From positions 1 through 24,735 of the forward strand of contig DATDUP010000037.1 of NCBI GenBank assembly GCA_035290345.1: DNA of 24,735 bases, in the 5' to 3' direction. A program made the position numbers and the translations under genes. Shown here one piece after another: positions 8,013-15,016 of the stretch. How positions within the stretch are numbered: position 1 is the first letter of the stretch; each line of letters opens with the position of its first letter. Source of the DNA: DATDUP01 sp035290345 (lineage in GTDB: Bacteria > Patescibacteriota > Patescibacteriia > Magasanikbacterales > UBA922). The notes under the pieces are model-generated. The model saw only the letters and a list, made by a program, of their open reading frames with translations. It was not told where the DNA came from and did no database searches.

Positions 8013-9155
8013 TTACCGCCAACGCGCTATATTTTGTAATTGGTTCTCCCAACGAAAATCAGCCAAGACTCGTTCTCTGGCCCGCTTTCCTAATTCTCTT
8101 CCATATTCCGGACGTCGCAACAAATCAGTAATCGCTTTGACCACTTTGGTGTCTCCTTGATAAATATCTACCACTACCCCAGTCTGTCCAGAAATAACTG
8201 CTTCCTCCACCCCCCCGCTTCGTCCAGCCACGGCCGGTATTCCGGCCGCCGCCGCTTCTAAAAATACCAGTCCCAAACCCTCTTCCCGCCCCTCATCGGG
8301 ATGGGTTAAAAGCACAAATAAATCAGCTAGGGCATAAAACAGTGGCAGATCTTCATGCGGACGAGCCCCGAGATATCGAACTACGTTTTGCAAGGATTGT
8401 TTTTGGATTTCTTCTAAGAGATACTTCTGCTTTGGCCCGTCACCGATGATAATCCAGACCAAATTTGGTTCCTGCGCTAAGATTTGAGGCATAATACGCA
8501 CCAAATGAGTCAACCCCTTACCATCATCCAACCGACTAACGGTGAGAATCACTTTTTTTCCCAGCAAGGCATATTGATTCCGAAGAGCCGTGACTTTCTG
8601 AGGATCAACTCCGGCCAAAAAATTGATGCCCGGACAAGGATAAAGCACGGTCGTTTTATCGGCCCATTCTGGAAAAAATTTAAGAAACCGCTGTCTCAAG
8701 TTTTCGCTATTAAAAACCACCTGAACCGCTGAGCCAATCACCAGCCGGAGCCAATGCCTTTTCCAGCGCGAACGAGTAGCATATTCTAAGTCTGTCCCAT
8801 GAGAAAAAACCACGAAAGGAACCTTGGTGATTTTTCCCACCAACCAAGCCACATAGCCAACCGGGAGAACATGGTGTAGATAAACCATCTCAATCTTTTG
8901 CTTTTTGACCAGATTCCAAACTAAACCAACCATTTTTAACCAACGGGGCCAGATAAAAATAGGAAAAAATAATTTCCTTCGCCTAATTTCATATCCGAGT
9001 CTTTCTGTTTCGGTCACCATCTCACCCTTACCCGACTGAACCGGGGCCAAAACCACCACTTCATCTTTGGTCAAAGAATGAACAAATTGTTCCACATAGA
9101 CTGACACCCCCCCGCTGACTGGCGGATACTCCAAAGTAATAATAAGCTTTTTCAT
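8013..9155 (-). CDS. Family 4 glycosyltransferase
   Basis: A 380-residue GT-B fold enzyme of the group-1 type. The N-terminal domain opens with IITLEYPPVSGGVSVYVEQF, with the glycine-rich loop of GT4 enzymes, and the C-terminal domain carries VSRLDDGKGL and the EX7E motif in EGLGLVFLEAAAAG, which binds the nucleotide sugar. The family includes mannosyl- and glucosyltransferases for lipid-linked glycans; the exact sugar is unknown. Its ATG overlaps the flippase stop (ATGA, 9152-9155), which suggests coupled translation. A GAG 10-12 bases before the ATG is the only hint of a ribosome binding site. Confidence 0.92.
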   Translation of the reverse strand: MKKLIITLEYPPVSGGVSVYVEQFVHSLTKDEVVVLAPVQSGKGEMVTETERLGYEIRRRKLFFPIFIWPRWLKMVGLVWNLVKKQKIEMVYLHHVLPVGYVAWLVGKITKVPFVVFSHGTDLEYATRSRWKRHWLRLVIGSAVQVVFNSENLRQRFLKFFPEWADKTTVLYPCPGINFLAGVDPQKVTALRNQYALLGKKVILTVSRLDDGKGLTHLVRIMPQILAQEPNLVWIIIGDGPKQKYLLEEIQKQSLQNVVRYLGARPHEDLPLFYALADLFVLLTHPDEGREEGLGLVFLEAAAAGIPAVAGRSGGVEEAVISGQTGVVVDIYQGDTKVVKAITDLLRRPEYGRELGKRARERVLADFRWENQLQNIARWR

Positions 9156-10594
9156 ATTTTTTCTCGTTTAAATAAAACCGTAAATGTCCGGATCTCTTCC
9201 CAAGAAACAACTCGAAAGAGGAATAGAAACAGGGGGTAAATCACCATCCCAGCAACAATCGCCATCAAATAATGAGTATAGTTATTAACGAACCCCACCA
9301 CCAACCCCATACCAAGGGCACAAACCAAGACCAAAATGAGATTCCTACCAATCTGCCAATGGGCCACCGGAGCGACCTTAGGCACAAAAACATAGCCTAG
9401 AACCGCCAAAATCAAATTACCTATGGAGGCAGATATGGCTGCTCCGACTGCCCCTAGACGTGGGATTAGAAGGATGTTAGCAACCACATTCACGATCATG
9501 ACCAGAAAAATAACCACGGTTTGGGTCTTCTGGCGGTTAGTAGCATTCAAAATTGCCCCAATTGGAAAACCCAGATAAGAAAAAGTCAAACCTAATAAAA
9601 GGATTTTCAGAGGCAAAACTGAACTGGCGAACTGGACAGTGTACAGAGAAATTATAATATCCTGAGCGAGAACGAAAAGTCCAACTGAGAGAGGCAGGAC
9701 AATCACGGCTAAATATTTTATCGCTTGGACAAATACTTTTCCCAGTCGTTCTCTATCAACTAAAAAGAACTCACTGAAACGAGGATAAACCGCGGCCACC
9801 AGAGCCAAAGGAATAAACTGAAATGCATAAGTAATCTTAGAAGGTATGCTGTACCAACCCAGGACTTCCGGACTGGCGAGTTTAGATAGTAAAACCGTAT
9901 CAATATAAGAATAAACCCGGGCAAAAATTGCGGCAAGAGCAAAGGGGAAGGCAATCCGGAGAAAAGGACGCAAAATTGCTGGATCTAAATGCGGATAAAA
10001 ATAAAGACGATAGCGCTGATATAAAATAATTAAAGCATAGATTAAATTGAACAAACTGGCCACGGTAAAAGCGGCAATCAAACAAATAATCGGCTGATGA
10101 GTAAATAAAGCAATTGTACCAATAATCAAAGTCAATAATTGACTCCCCACAACGCCCGCCGCCTCATATTTCAAACTACCTAAAGATCGTAACAAACCAT
10201 AAATGGAAAGATGGAAAGAATCAAACAGCATGGTTAGGCCCGAAACATAAACCAAATGACGGATTTCAACTGGATAACCCAGAAGATTGATTGCTAAAAC
10301 TAACAAAATATAGGTCAACACACCCAATCCCAATTTACACCAAAGCACATTTGCCAAATAGGCTTGAGATTTTTCTTTGTTTCTGGCTGCTTCCCGAATA
10401 AGGACATTCGTCAAACCCAAATCCACCAAGACTACAAAAATAGTAGTAAAGGTCAAAGTAAAATAGTACTTCCCCGTATCTACTGGCCCTAGCATTCGAG
10501 CGACTAAAGAAAAATAGACAAAAGAAATTATCTTTTGGCCTACCGAAGCTACGGTATAGTAAGCGGTATTGCGGACAATAGAATCTCCATTCAT
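9152..10594 (-). CDS. Wzx-type oligosaccharide flippase (MOP superfamily)
   Basis: A 480-residue membrane protein with about 12-14 hydrophobic segments and short loops, the pattern of polysaccharide-biosynthesis flippases. The N-terminus (VRNTAYYTVASVGQKIISF, then LVARMLGPVDTGKY) and DLGLTNVLIREAARN are characteristic of the family. Such proteins move undecaprenyl-linked glycans across the inner membrane. It is first in a unit with a GT4 and a GT2, which fits assembly and export of a surface glycan. The MNGDS start sits about 7 bases from a predicted -10 box, so the transcript may be leaderless. The family is clear, the substrate is not. Confidence 0.9.
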   Translation of the reverse strand: MNGDSIVRNTAYYTVASVGQKIISFVYFSLVARMLGPVDTGKYYFTLTFTTIFVVLVDLGLTNVLIREAARNKEKSQAYLANVLWCKLGLGVLTYILLVLAINLLGYPVEIRHLVYVSGLTMLFDSFHLSIYGLLRSLGSLKYEAAGVVGSQLLTLIIGTIALFTHQPIICLIAAFTVASLFNLIYALIILYQRYRLYFYPHLDPAILRPFLRIAFPFALAAIFARVYSYIDTVLLSKLASPEVLGWYSIPSKITYAFQFIPLALVAAVYPRFSEFFLVDRERLGKVFVQAIKYLAVIVLPLSVGLFVLAQDIIISLYTVQFASSVLPLKILLLGLTFSYLGFPIGAILNATNRQKTQTVVIFLVMIVNVVANILLIPRLGAVGAAISASIGNLILAVLGYVFVPKVAPVAHWQIGRNLILVLVCALGMGLVVGFVNNYTHYLMAIVAGMVIYPLFLFLFRVVSWEEIRTFTVLFKREKI

Positions 10595-10601
10595 AATGGC
10601 T

Positions 10602-10630
10602 ATTTTAGGCTAAAATCACAAAAAAGACAA
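10602..10630 (-). promoter_or_regulatory. Promoter of the flippase-GT4-GT2 unit
   Basis: On the minus strand, TTGTCT (10625-10630) and TAAAAT (10602-10607) are separated by 17 bp. Transcription would start at about 10595, next to the ATG at 10594, giving a leaderless or nearly leaderless mRNA. The -10 box is one arm of a perfect 7+1+7 inverted repeat (ATTTTAG C CTAAAAT). The promoter begins 2 bp from the T-run of the ribosomal operon terminator. Confidence 0.5.
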
Positions 10631-10631
10631 G

Positions 10632-10654
10632 AAAAAACCGCTGAGAAACAGCGG
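10632..10654 (-). terminator. Intrinsic terminator of the ribosomal protein operon
   Basis: On the minus strand a 6-bp GC-rich stem (CCGCTG/CAGCGG, 10638-10654) with a 5-base loop is followed at once by six T (10632-10637). It lies 11 bp after the rpsI stop and separates the ribosomal operon from the downstream flippase promoter. Confidence 0.9.
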
Positions 10655-10665
10655 CTTTGCCAAAC

Positions 10666-11073
10666 TTATCTTTTTCGCCATTGATGGGCCCGGCGAGCGC
10701 GATGCAAACCAAACTTCTTTCTTTCTTTGGCCCGAGGGTCACGTTTTAACAAACCTTCTGCCTTCAATACTGGCCGAAATTCCGGATTAAGGCTGATCAA
10801 GGCCCGGGCAATGCCATGACGAATCGCTTCGGCTTGGGCATTAATCCCGCCGCCGACCACTCGCACTGATATATCAAAAGCTTTTTCCTGACCTACTAGA
10901 CGCAAGGGTGTCACTACTTTATTCCACCAATATTCGTTACCAAAAAACTGCTTCAGTCCTTTACCATTAATAGTGATCTCTCCCTTTCCCCCAGTGAGCT
11001 GGACACGGGCGACGGCTGTCTTGCGCCGGCCAATGGTCCGATTTGTTTCTTTTTTCTTTGTTGCTGTTGCCAT
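10666..11073 (-). CDS. rpsI: 30S ribosomal protein uS9
   Basis: A 135-residue protein. GRRKTAVARVQLTGGKGEITING near the N-terminus, GGGINAQAEAIRHGIARAL in the middle and the basic tail ending HQWRKR are the uS9 hallmarks. The C-terminal tail of uS9 reaches the P site and contacts tRNA, and the terminal KR is kept. It is the last gene of the operon, two bases after rplM. A weak AAGG 7 bases before the ATG is among the very few Shine-Dalgarno-like traces in this window. Confidence 0.97.
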   Translation of the reverse strand: MATATKKKETNRTIGRRKTAVARVQLTGGKGEITINGKGLKQFFGNEYWWNKVVTPLRLVGQEKAFDISVRVVGGGINAQAEAIRHGIARALISLNPEFRPVLKAEGLLKRDPRAKERKKFGLHRARRAHQWRKR

Positions 11074-11075
11074 AT

Positions 11076-11438
11076 TTATGCCTTAACAATTAACCTTTTC
11101 ATTTTCAAAACGCGCAACCGATTCTTCGGCAACATGCCATAAACTGTACGGCGCAATACTTCGGCCGGATTCTTCTCCATCAAACGCTTCATCGGCATTA
11201 CTTTCAAACCACCCGGATGCATCGTGTGTTTATAATAATCTTTTTGAACCAATTTCCGACCCGTAATTTTCACTTTGGCGGCATTAGTCACTGTAACAAA
11301 ATCTCCGGTATCCCGGCTGGGATCAAAATCCGGTTTAGTCTTACCATTGAGCAGACTAGCAATTTTAGAAGCCAGACGACCTAAAACCAGGCCGGTAGCG
11401 TCTATTTCGTGTTGTTCACGATTAATCTTCGTATTCAT
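11076..11438 (-). CDS. rplM: 50S ribosomal protein uL13
   Basis: A 120-residue protein, shorter than the roughly 142 of most bacteria because both ends are trimmed. DATGLVLGRLASKIASLLNGK, the DFVTVTNAAKVKITGRK block and TVYGMLPKNRLR are the conserved core. uL13 is an early-assembly protein of the large subunit. As usual it is paired with rpsI, here directly downstream of rplQ, the common arrangement in Firmicutes and Patescibacteria. Confidence 0.97.
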   Translation of the reverse strand: MNTKINREQHEIDATGLVLGRLASKIASLLNGKTKPDFDPSRDTGDFVTVTNAAKVKITGRKLVQKDYYKHTMHPGGLKVMPMKRLMEKNPAEVLRRTVYGMLPKNRLRVLKMKRLIVKA

Positions 11439-11443
11439 ATAAA

Positions 11444-11794
11444 TTAGACTAGCTCAATTCTCGCCATCTTTGCAGAATCAGAACGACGGGGAGCGATTTT
11501 GATAATCCGAGTATAGCCGCTAGTACGAGTCTGATAACGCGGACCAACCTCTTTCATCAGTTTCGTCACGGCCTCTTCAGTATAAAGAAACTTGTTTGCC
11601 TCCCGACGGGCAGCCAAAGTATTTTTCTTTGCTTTGGTGATTAATTTTTCCACCAAAGGACGCACGGCTTTTGCCTTAGCCTCAGTTGTCTTCAACCCAC
11701 CCTCAAGAATCAAACTTTGGGCCAGATTGCGCAACATTGCCTCTCGCGGACTCTTTTCCCTACCTAGAATTGTCTGTTTATTATTATGTCGCAT
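11444..11794 (-). CDS. rplQ: 50S ribosomal protein bL17
   Basis: A 116-residue protein. MRHNNKQTILGREKSPREAML at the N-terminus matches the bL17 start (normally MRH...LGR...HR.A), then LITKAKK and the C-terminal GYTRIIKIAPRRSDSAKMARIELV give the standard fold end. It binds 23S rRNA near the exit tunnel. It follows rpoA by 8 bp, the usual gene order. Confidence 0.97.
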   Translation of the reverse strand: MRHNNKQTILGREKSPREAMLRNLAQSLILEGGLKTTEAKAKAVRPLVEKLITKAKKNTLAARREANKFLYTEEAVTKLMKEVGPRYQTRTSGYTRIIKIAPRRSDSAKMARIELV

Positions 11795-11802
11795 ATCAGA
11801 TT

Positions 11803-12603
11803 TTACTCCTTATCTGTCTTATCTTCTTTGTCCGCTTTCTTGCTCTTGCGGATTTTCTTGGGTTTTTCTTCTGACTCCACCACCGGGGCTACCACTTCCT
11901 CCTCTACTCCGGTAAGCGAAGCCTGTTCCAAAACTTCTAAATGATCCAACAACAACCGCACGGACTGGTTCATCGCCTGCTTAGGGCTCATCGTACCATT
12001 AGTTTCTAAATGCATGATCAATTTTTCATAATTGGTGACATCACCAACGCGCGTCATCTCAACTTTATAACCCACATCTCGGATCGGACTATACAATGAA
12101 TCTACCAAAATCGTACCCAAATCCATTACTCTTCCTCGCTTTTCTTCCACCGGGCGGTAACCGCGTCCCCGACCAATCTCCACTTCCATCTCTACCTTGG
12201 TACTGGCATTCGCGATGGTACAGATTTTCAAATCAGGATTAAAGATTTCCACATCAGCGTTCTTTTCAAAATCAGCCGCAGTTACTTCCCCAATCCCCTT
12301 CTTGGACAGCTTAAGGATCACTGGTTCGTCAGAATGACTCTTTACCGCTAATTGTTTCAAGTTGAGAATGATATCAATGACATCTTCTGTCACCCCTTCA
12401 ATTGTAGAAAATTCATGCTGTACACCATTTATCTTCACCGCTTCTACAGCTGCGCCTGGTAAAGATGATAGCAGGATGCGCCGCAAAGCGTTCCCCAGGG
12501 TTGTCCCATACCCCTGATGACAAGGGGTGACAATTATCTCGGCAACATTAGGCTCAGTTCCGGGAATGAACTCCACGCCGGTAGGTAATAAAATTTGCTC
12601 CAT
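11803..12603 (-). CDS. rpoA: RNA polymerase alpha subunit lacking the C-terminal domain
   Basis: A 266-residue protein against 310-330 in most bacteria. The N-terminal assembly domain is complete: GYGTTLGNALRRILLSSLPG (31-50), the EFSTIEGV block (64-71), GRGRGY (145-149 region) and SPIRDVGYKVEMTRVG (172-187), ending with the dimerization helix at about 208-230. The helix-hairpin-helix CTD that binds UP elements and activators is missing. Instead residues 231-266 are a low-complexity charged tail ending in repeated Lys, Asp and Glu. Only 8 bp separate the stop from rplQ, so no CTD is hidden in another frame. It should assemble beta and beta' normally, but cannot make canonical alpha-CTD contacts with promoter DNA or activators. 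Confidence 0.96.
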   Translation of the reverse strand: MEQILLPTGVEFIPGTEPNVAEIIVTPCHQGYGTTLGNALRRILLSSLPGAAVEAVKINGVQHEFSTIEGVTEDVIDIILNLKQLAVKSHSDEPVILKLSKKGIGEVTAADFEKNADVEIFNPDLKICTIANASTKVEMEVEIGRGRGYRPVEEKRGRVMDLGTILVDSLYSPIRDVGYKVEMTRVGDVTNYEKLIMHLETNGTMSPKQAMNQSVRLLLDHLEVLEQASLTGVEEEVVAPVVESEEKPKKIRKSKKADKEDKTDKE

Positions 12604-12639
12604 AGTTTTTTGCTTATCGCTGTGTGGGCGATCCCCCGA

Positions 12640-13266
12640 CTAGCGAGCTGAATAATATTCGATGATTAATTTGACATCAAAAACCCGATCAAAATCTTTT
12701 TCAATCGGTTTACTCAAGACTTTAGCGGTCTTCGCTGCCGGATCAACACTTAACCAACTGGGAAGCACGGCCTTTGACAATTTTTCGCTGAGATCAACGA
12801 ACGGCCCTTTCTTTTCTTTATTTGCTTTAAGAGCGATCACATCGCCGACTTGCACCAAATGCGAAGGGACATTCATTCGTTTTCCATTCAAGGTAAACAT
12901 GCTGTGGTTCACAAATTGACGAGCTTGGGCTCGCGTACTGCCTATGCCAAGACGATAAATAACATTGTCAAAGCGCATCTCTAACATTTGCAACAAATGG
13001 ATGGCAGAGTCACCGTGTTGCCGAGTAGCTTCGGCCACAAAACGAGAAAACTGTCGTTCCCGCATGCCATAGATTAATTTGGCCTTTTGCTTTTCCAATA
13101 GTTGCCGGCCAAAACTTGATTTGCTCCCCACACCCTTTTTTTTAGGGCCATGTACACCTGGGGCTTGGCCTAAACGGCGAGCCACTTTGGCCGGATTGGT
13201 TTTCAGACCCAGGTTGGTGCGAAAACGGCGCGCAATTTTATTTTTCGGTCCAATATTTTTTCCCAT
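12640..13266 (-). CDS. rpsD: 30S ribosomal protein uS4
   Basis: A 208-residue protein, normal in length. The N-terminus is very basic and has no zinc-binding cysteine cluster, so it is of the C-minus type. The S4 RNA-binding domain is seen in LEMRFDNVIYRLGIGSTRAQARQFVNH followed by NGKRMNVPSHLVQVGDVI. The C-terminus LIIEYYSAR is the family ending. uS4 binds 16S rRNA early in assembly and in some bacteria represses its own operon; whether it does so here is unknown. It lies between rpsK and rpoA in standard order. Confidence 0.97.
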   Translation of the reverse strand: MGKNIGPKNKIARRFRTNLGLKTNPAKVARRLGQAPGVHGPKKKGVGSKSSFGRQLLEKQKAKLIYGMRERQFSRFVAEATRQHGDSAIHLLQMLEMRFDNVIYRLGIGSTRAQARQFVNHSMFTLNGKRMNVPSHLVQVGDVIALKANKEKKGPFVDLSEKLSKAVLPSWLSVDPAAKTAKVLSKPIEKDFDRVFDVKLIIEYYSAR

Positions 13267-13277
13267 ATTGATATCAA

Positions 13278-13676
13278 TTAAACGCGACGTCTCTTAGGCG
13301 CCCGGCAACCGTTGTGCGGAATCGGGGTCATGTCTTTAACCGAAAGTACTTGTAAACCATTTGTATTCAAAGCTCGAATCGCGCCTTCTCGACCAGCACC
13401 CACACCCTTAATCACGACACTCACTTCTTTGATACCATAAGGGGCAACCGCATCAACGGCCCGCTTTACTACCTGACTGGCCGCATAGGGAGTGGCTTTT
13501 TTCGGACCCTTGAAACCAACCATACCAGCGCTCGCCCAACCTAAGATGTTACCATTTTGGTCAGCAAAGCTAACAATAGTGTTATTAAAAGTCGCTTGGA
13601 TATAAACCCGACCATGCCCGATTTGTCGGACAATTTTCTTTTTCTTAGTGGTCGCGTGAGAAATTTTTTCAGCCAT
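13278..13676 (-). CDS. rpsK: 30S ribosomal protein uS11
   Basis: A 132-residue protein. GRVYIQATFNNTIVSFAD, GWASAGMVGFKGPKKATPYAA and the C-terminus DMTPIPHNGCRAPKRRRV are diagnostic. uS11 sits on the 30S platform beside the mRNA exit channel, near the 3' end of 16S rRNA. That is of interest given the weak Shine-Dalgarno use in this window, but the sequence itself looks ordinary. Confidence 0.98.
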   Translation of the reverse strand: MAEKISHATTKKKKIVRQIGHGRVYIQATFNNTIVSFADQNGNILGWASAGMVGFKGPKKATPYAASQVVKRAVDAVAPYGIKEVSVVIKGVGAGREGAIRALNTNGLQVLSVKDMTPIPHNGCRAPKRRRV

Positions 13677-13687
13677 ATATACTAGAA

Positions 13688-14074
13688 TTAGGTCTTCTGG
13701 GCCGACGGCTTCTTGCCGCTCGGAGCAATGTTACGCTTATTGCCACGCATAGTTCGAGAATTGGTTTTGGTGCGCTGACCGCGAACCGGCAAACGCTTCA
13801 TGTGGCGAATGCCACGATAACACTTAATATCTTTGAGACGTTTGATATTACTACCCACCTCGCGGCGCAAATCACCCTCAATCTTATATTTTTTTTCAAT
13901 AATTTCTCGAATCTTGTCTTCTTCGGCTTGGGTCAAATCTTTAACCCGAGTTTGGGGATTAACCCCGGCTTGAGCCAAAACTTTTTTCGCCAAAGTTGCG
14001 CCAATTCCATAGAGATAGGTTAGGCTCACATCGACGTGTTTGTCTTTTGGCAAAGTTACACCAGCTATACGCAT
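13688..14074 (-). CDS. rpsM: 30S ribosomal protein uS13
   Basis: A 128-residue protein. The N-terminal MRIAGVTLPKDKHVDVSLTY, the GIGATLAKKVL helix-hairpin-helix and the RHMKRLPVRGQRTKTNSRTMRG block are classic uS13. It contacts 16S rRNA in the head and the P-site tRNA through its basic tail. It begins 9 bp after rpmJ, in the standard infA-rpmJ-rpsM order. Confidence 0.98.
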   Translation of the reverse strand: MRIAGVTLPKDKHVDVSLTYLYGIGATLAKKVLAQAGVNPQTRVKDLTQAEEDKIREIIEKKYKIEGDLRREVGSNIKRLKDIKCYRGIRHMKRLPVRGQRTKTNSRTMRGNKRNIAPSGKKPSAQKT

Positions 14075-14083
14075 AAATAATAA

Positions 14084-14218
14084 TTAGGCTTTCTTCCGTT
14101 GTTTTGTGCCCTGTCGCTGCTTATGACGCGGATTTTCGCAGATAACATAAACAACGCCGGCTCGCCGAACGGTCTCGCACTTTTTACAGCGCTTTTTGAC
14201 TGAAGATTGTACTTTCAT
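14084..14218 (-). CDS. rpmJ: 50S ribosomal protein bL36
   Basis: A 44-residue gene. The minus-strand ATG at 14218 begins MKVQSSVKKRCKKCE and the frame ends in TAA at 14084. The zinc-binding set C11, C14, C27 and H32 is complete (C+ form), and ICENPRHKQRQG is the family ending. It is followed here by seven extra residues (TKQRKKA) beyond the usual 37. The start has no Shine-Dalgarno sequence; the preceding 18 bases are T- and A-rich. Position between infA and rpsM is canonical. Confidence 0.96.
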   Translation of the reverse strand: MKVQSSVKKRCKKCETVRRAGVVYVICENPRHKQRQGTKQRKKA

Positions 14219-14299
14219 AGTTTAAAAAATACCAACCACTGCCGCGATATCGTTGTTTAGTCTCTTTGGACCAAACTCCACCGCACTGGTTGATACTCT

Positions 14300-14518
14300 T
14301 TAGAAACGATAGGTAATTCTTCCTTTCGTTAGATCATATGGTGTCATTTCAACTTTTACCTCATCCCCCACTCCCAACCGAATGCTGTACATCCGCATTT
14401 TACCGGATAAATGGGCGATGACCATATGGTCGTTCTCTAGTTTTACTCTGAAAGTTGCTCCGGGCAACAGTTCTTCTACTGTGCCGCGAACCTCCAAAAA
14501 TGCTCCATTTTTAGCCAT
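14300..14518 (-). CDS. infA: Translation initiation factor IF-1
   Basis: A 72-residue S1/OB-fold protein. FLEVRGTVEELLPGATFRVKLEN, the VIAHLSGKMRMYSIRLGVGDEVKVE core and the end YDLTKGRITYRF are IF-1 throughout. It occupies the ribosomal A site during initiation and assists IF-2 and IF-3. It is the first gene of the operon and has its own near-consensus promoter. The predicted leader is about 22 nt without a Shine-Dalgarno match. The secY-adk-map genes that often precede infA are not here. Confidence 0.98.
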   Translation of the reverse strand: MAKNGAFLEVRGTVEELLPGATFRVKLENDHMVIAHLSGKMRMYSIRLGVGDEVKVEMTPYDLTKGRITYRF

Positions 14519-14546
14519 GTTTGGCTTGTGTTCATTATCTGGCCAT

Positions 14547-14575
14547 ATTCTACCGCATCGATTTTAACCTGTCAA
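14547..14575 (-). promoter_or_regulatory. Near-consensus sigma-70 promoter of the infA-rpsI operon
   Basis: On the minus strand a perfect TTGACA (14570-14575), a 17-bp spacer and TAGAAT (14547-14552, 5 of 6) form the best promoter in the window. Start of transcription is predicted at about 14540, giving a leader of about 22 nt before the infA ATG. Confidence 0.88.
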
Positions 14576-14608
14576 GTCAGGAAAGCCAGAAATTGTGAAT
14601 AATTAAGT

Positions 14609-15016
14609 TCAAGACTCAAATCGATAAACCCAGTATTTATAAAGGAAAAAATTCCACAAGACCATGACCGCTATGGTTGCTATCCGGACCACTCGATAAT
14701 CAAAACCCAATTGGTGATTAAACACGTACATCGTGGCTACGGAAAACAGATAATTAAATAAGGCTAAAGACAAATACCGTAATAATTGTCGGTGGGGCAG
14801 AGCCCGATTCTTAAATGACCAATACTTATTTAGACAAAAATTATATACCATCACTGCTAACTGATTAATCACTACGGCGGCCACTGGCCATAAATGCCAC
14901 CACTCTTTCAGAGCGACCAAGGTCGCCATATCAATAACCAAACCGCTAATCCCAACGACAAAATATTTAATAAATTGTTGACGATGGGACAATAACCAGG
15001 TTAAATAGCGATTCAT
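14609..15016 (-). CDS. GtrA-family membrane protein
   Basis: A 135-residue protein with four hydrophobic segments (about 15-37, 42-62, 80-100 and 108-128). QFIKYFVVGISGLVIDMATLVAL and the NFCLNKYWSFKN loop between the second and third segments are typical of GtrA/DPMS-related proteins, as is the closing NFFLYKYWVY. Family members are proposed to move or handle polyprenyl-linked sugars for surface glycan decoration; no partner GtrB-like gene is adjacent. Its ATG overlaps the alaS stop by ATGA, so the two are probably translated together. Confidence 0.88.
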   Translation of the reverse strand: MNRYLTWLLSHRQQFIKYFVVGISGLVIDMATLVALKEWWHLWPVAAVVINQLAVMVYNFCLNKYWSFKNRALPHRQLLRYLSLALFNYLFSVATMYVFNHQLGFDYRVVRIATIAVMVLWNFFLYKYWVYRFES

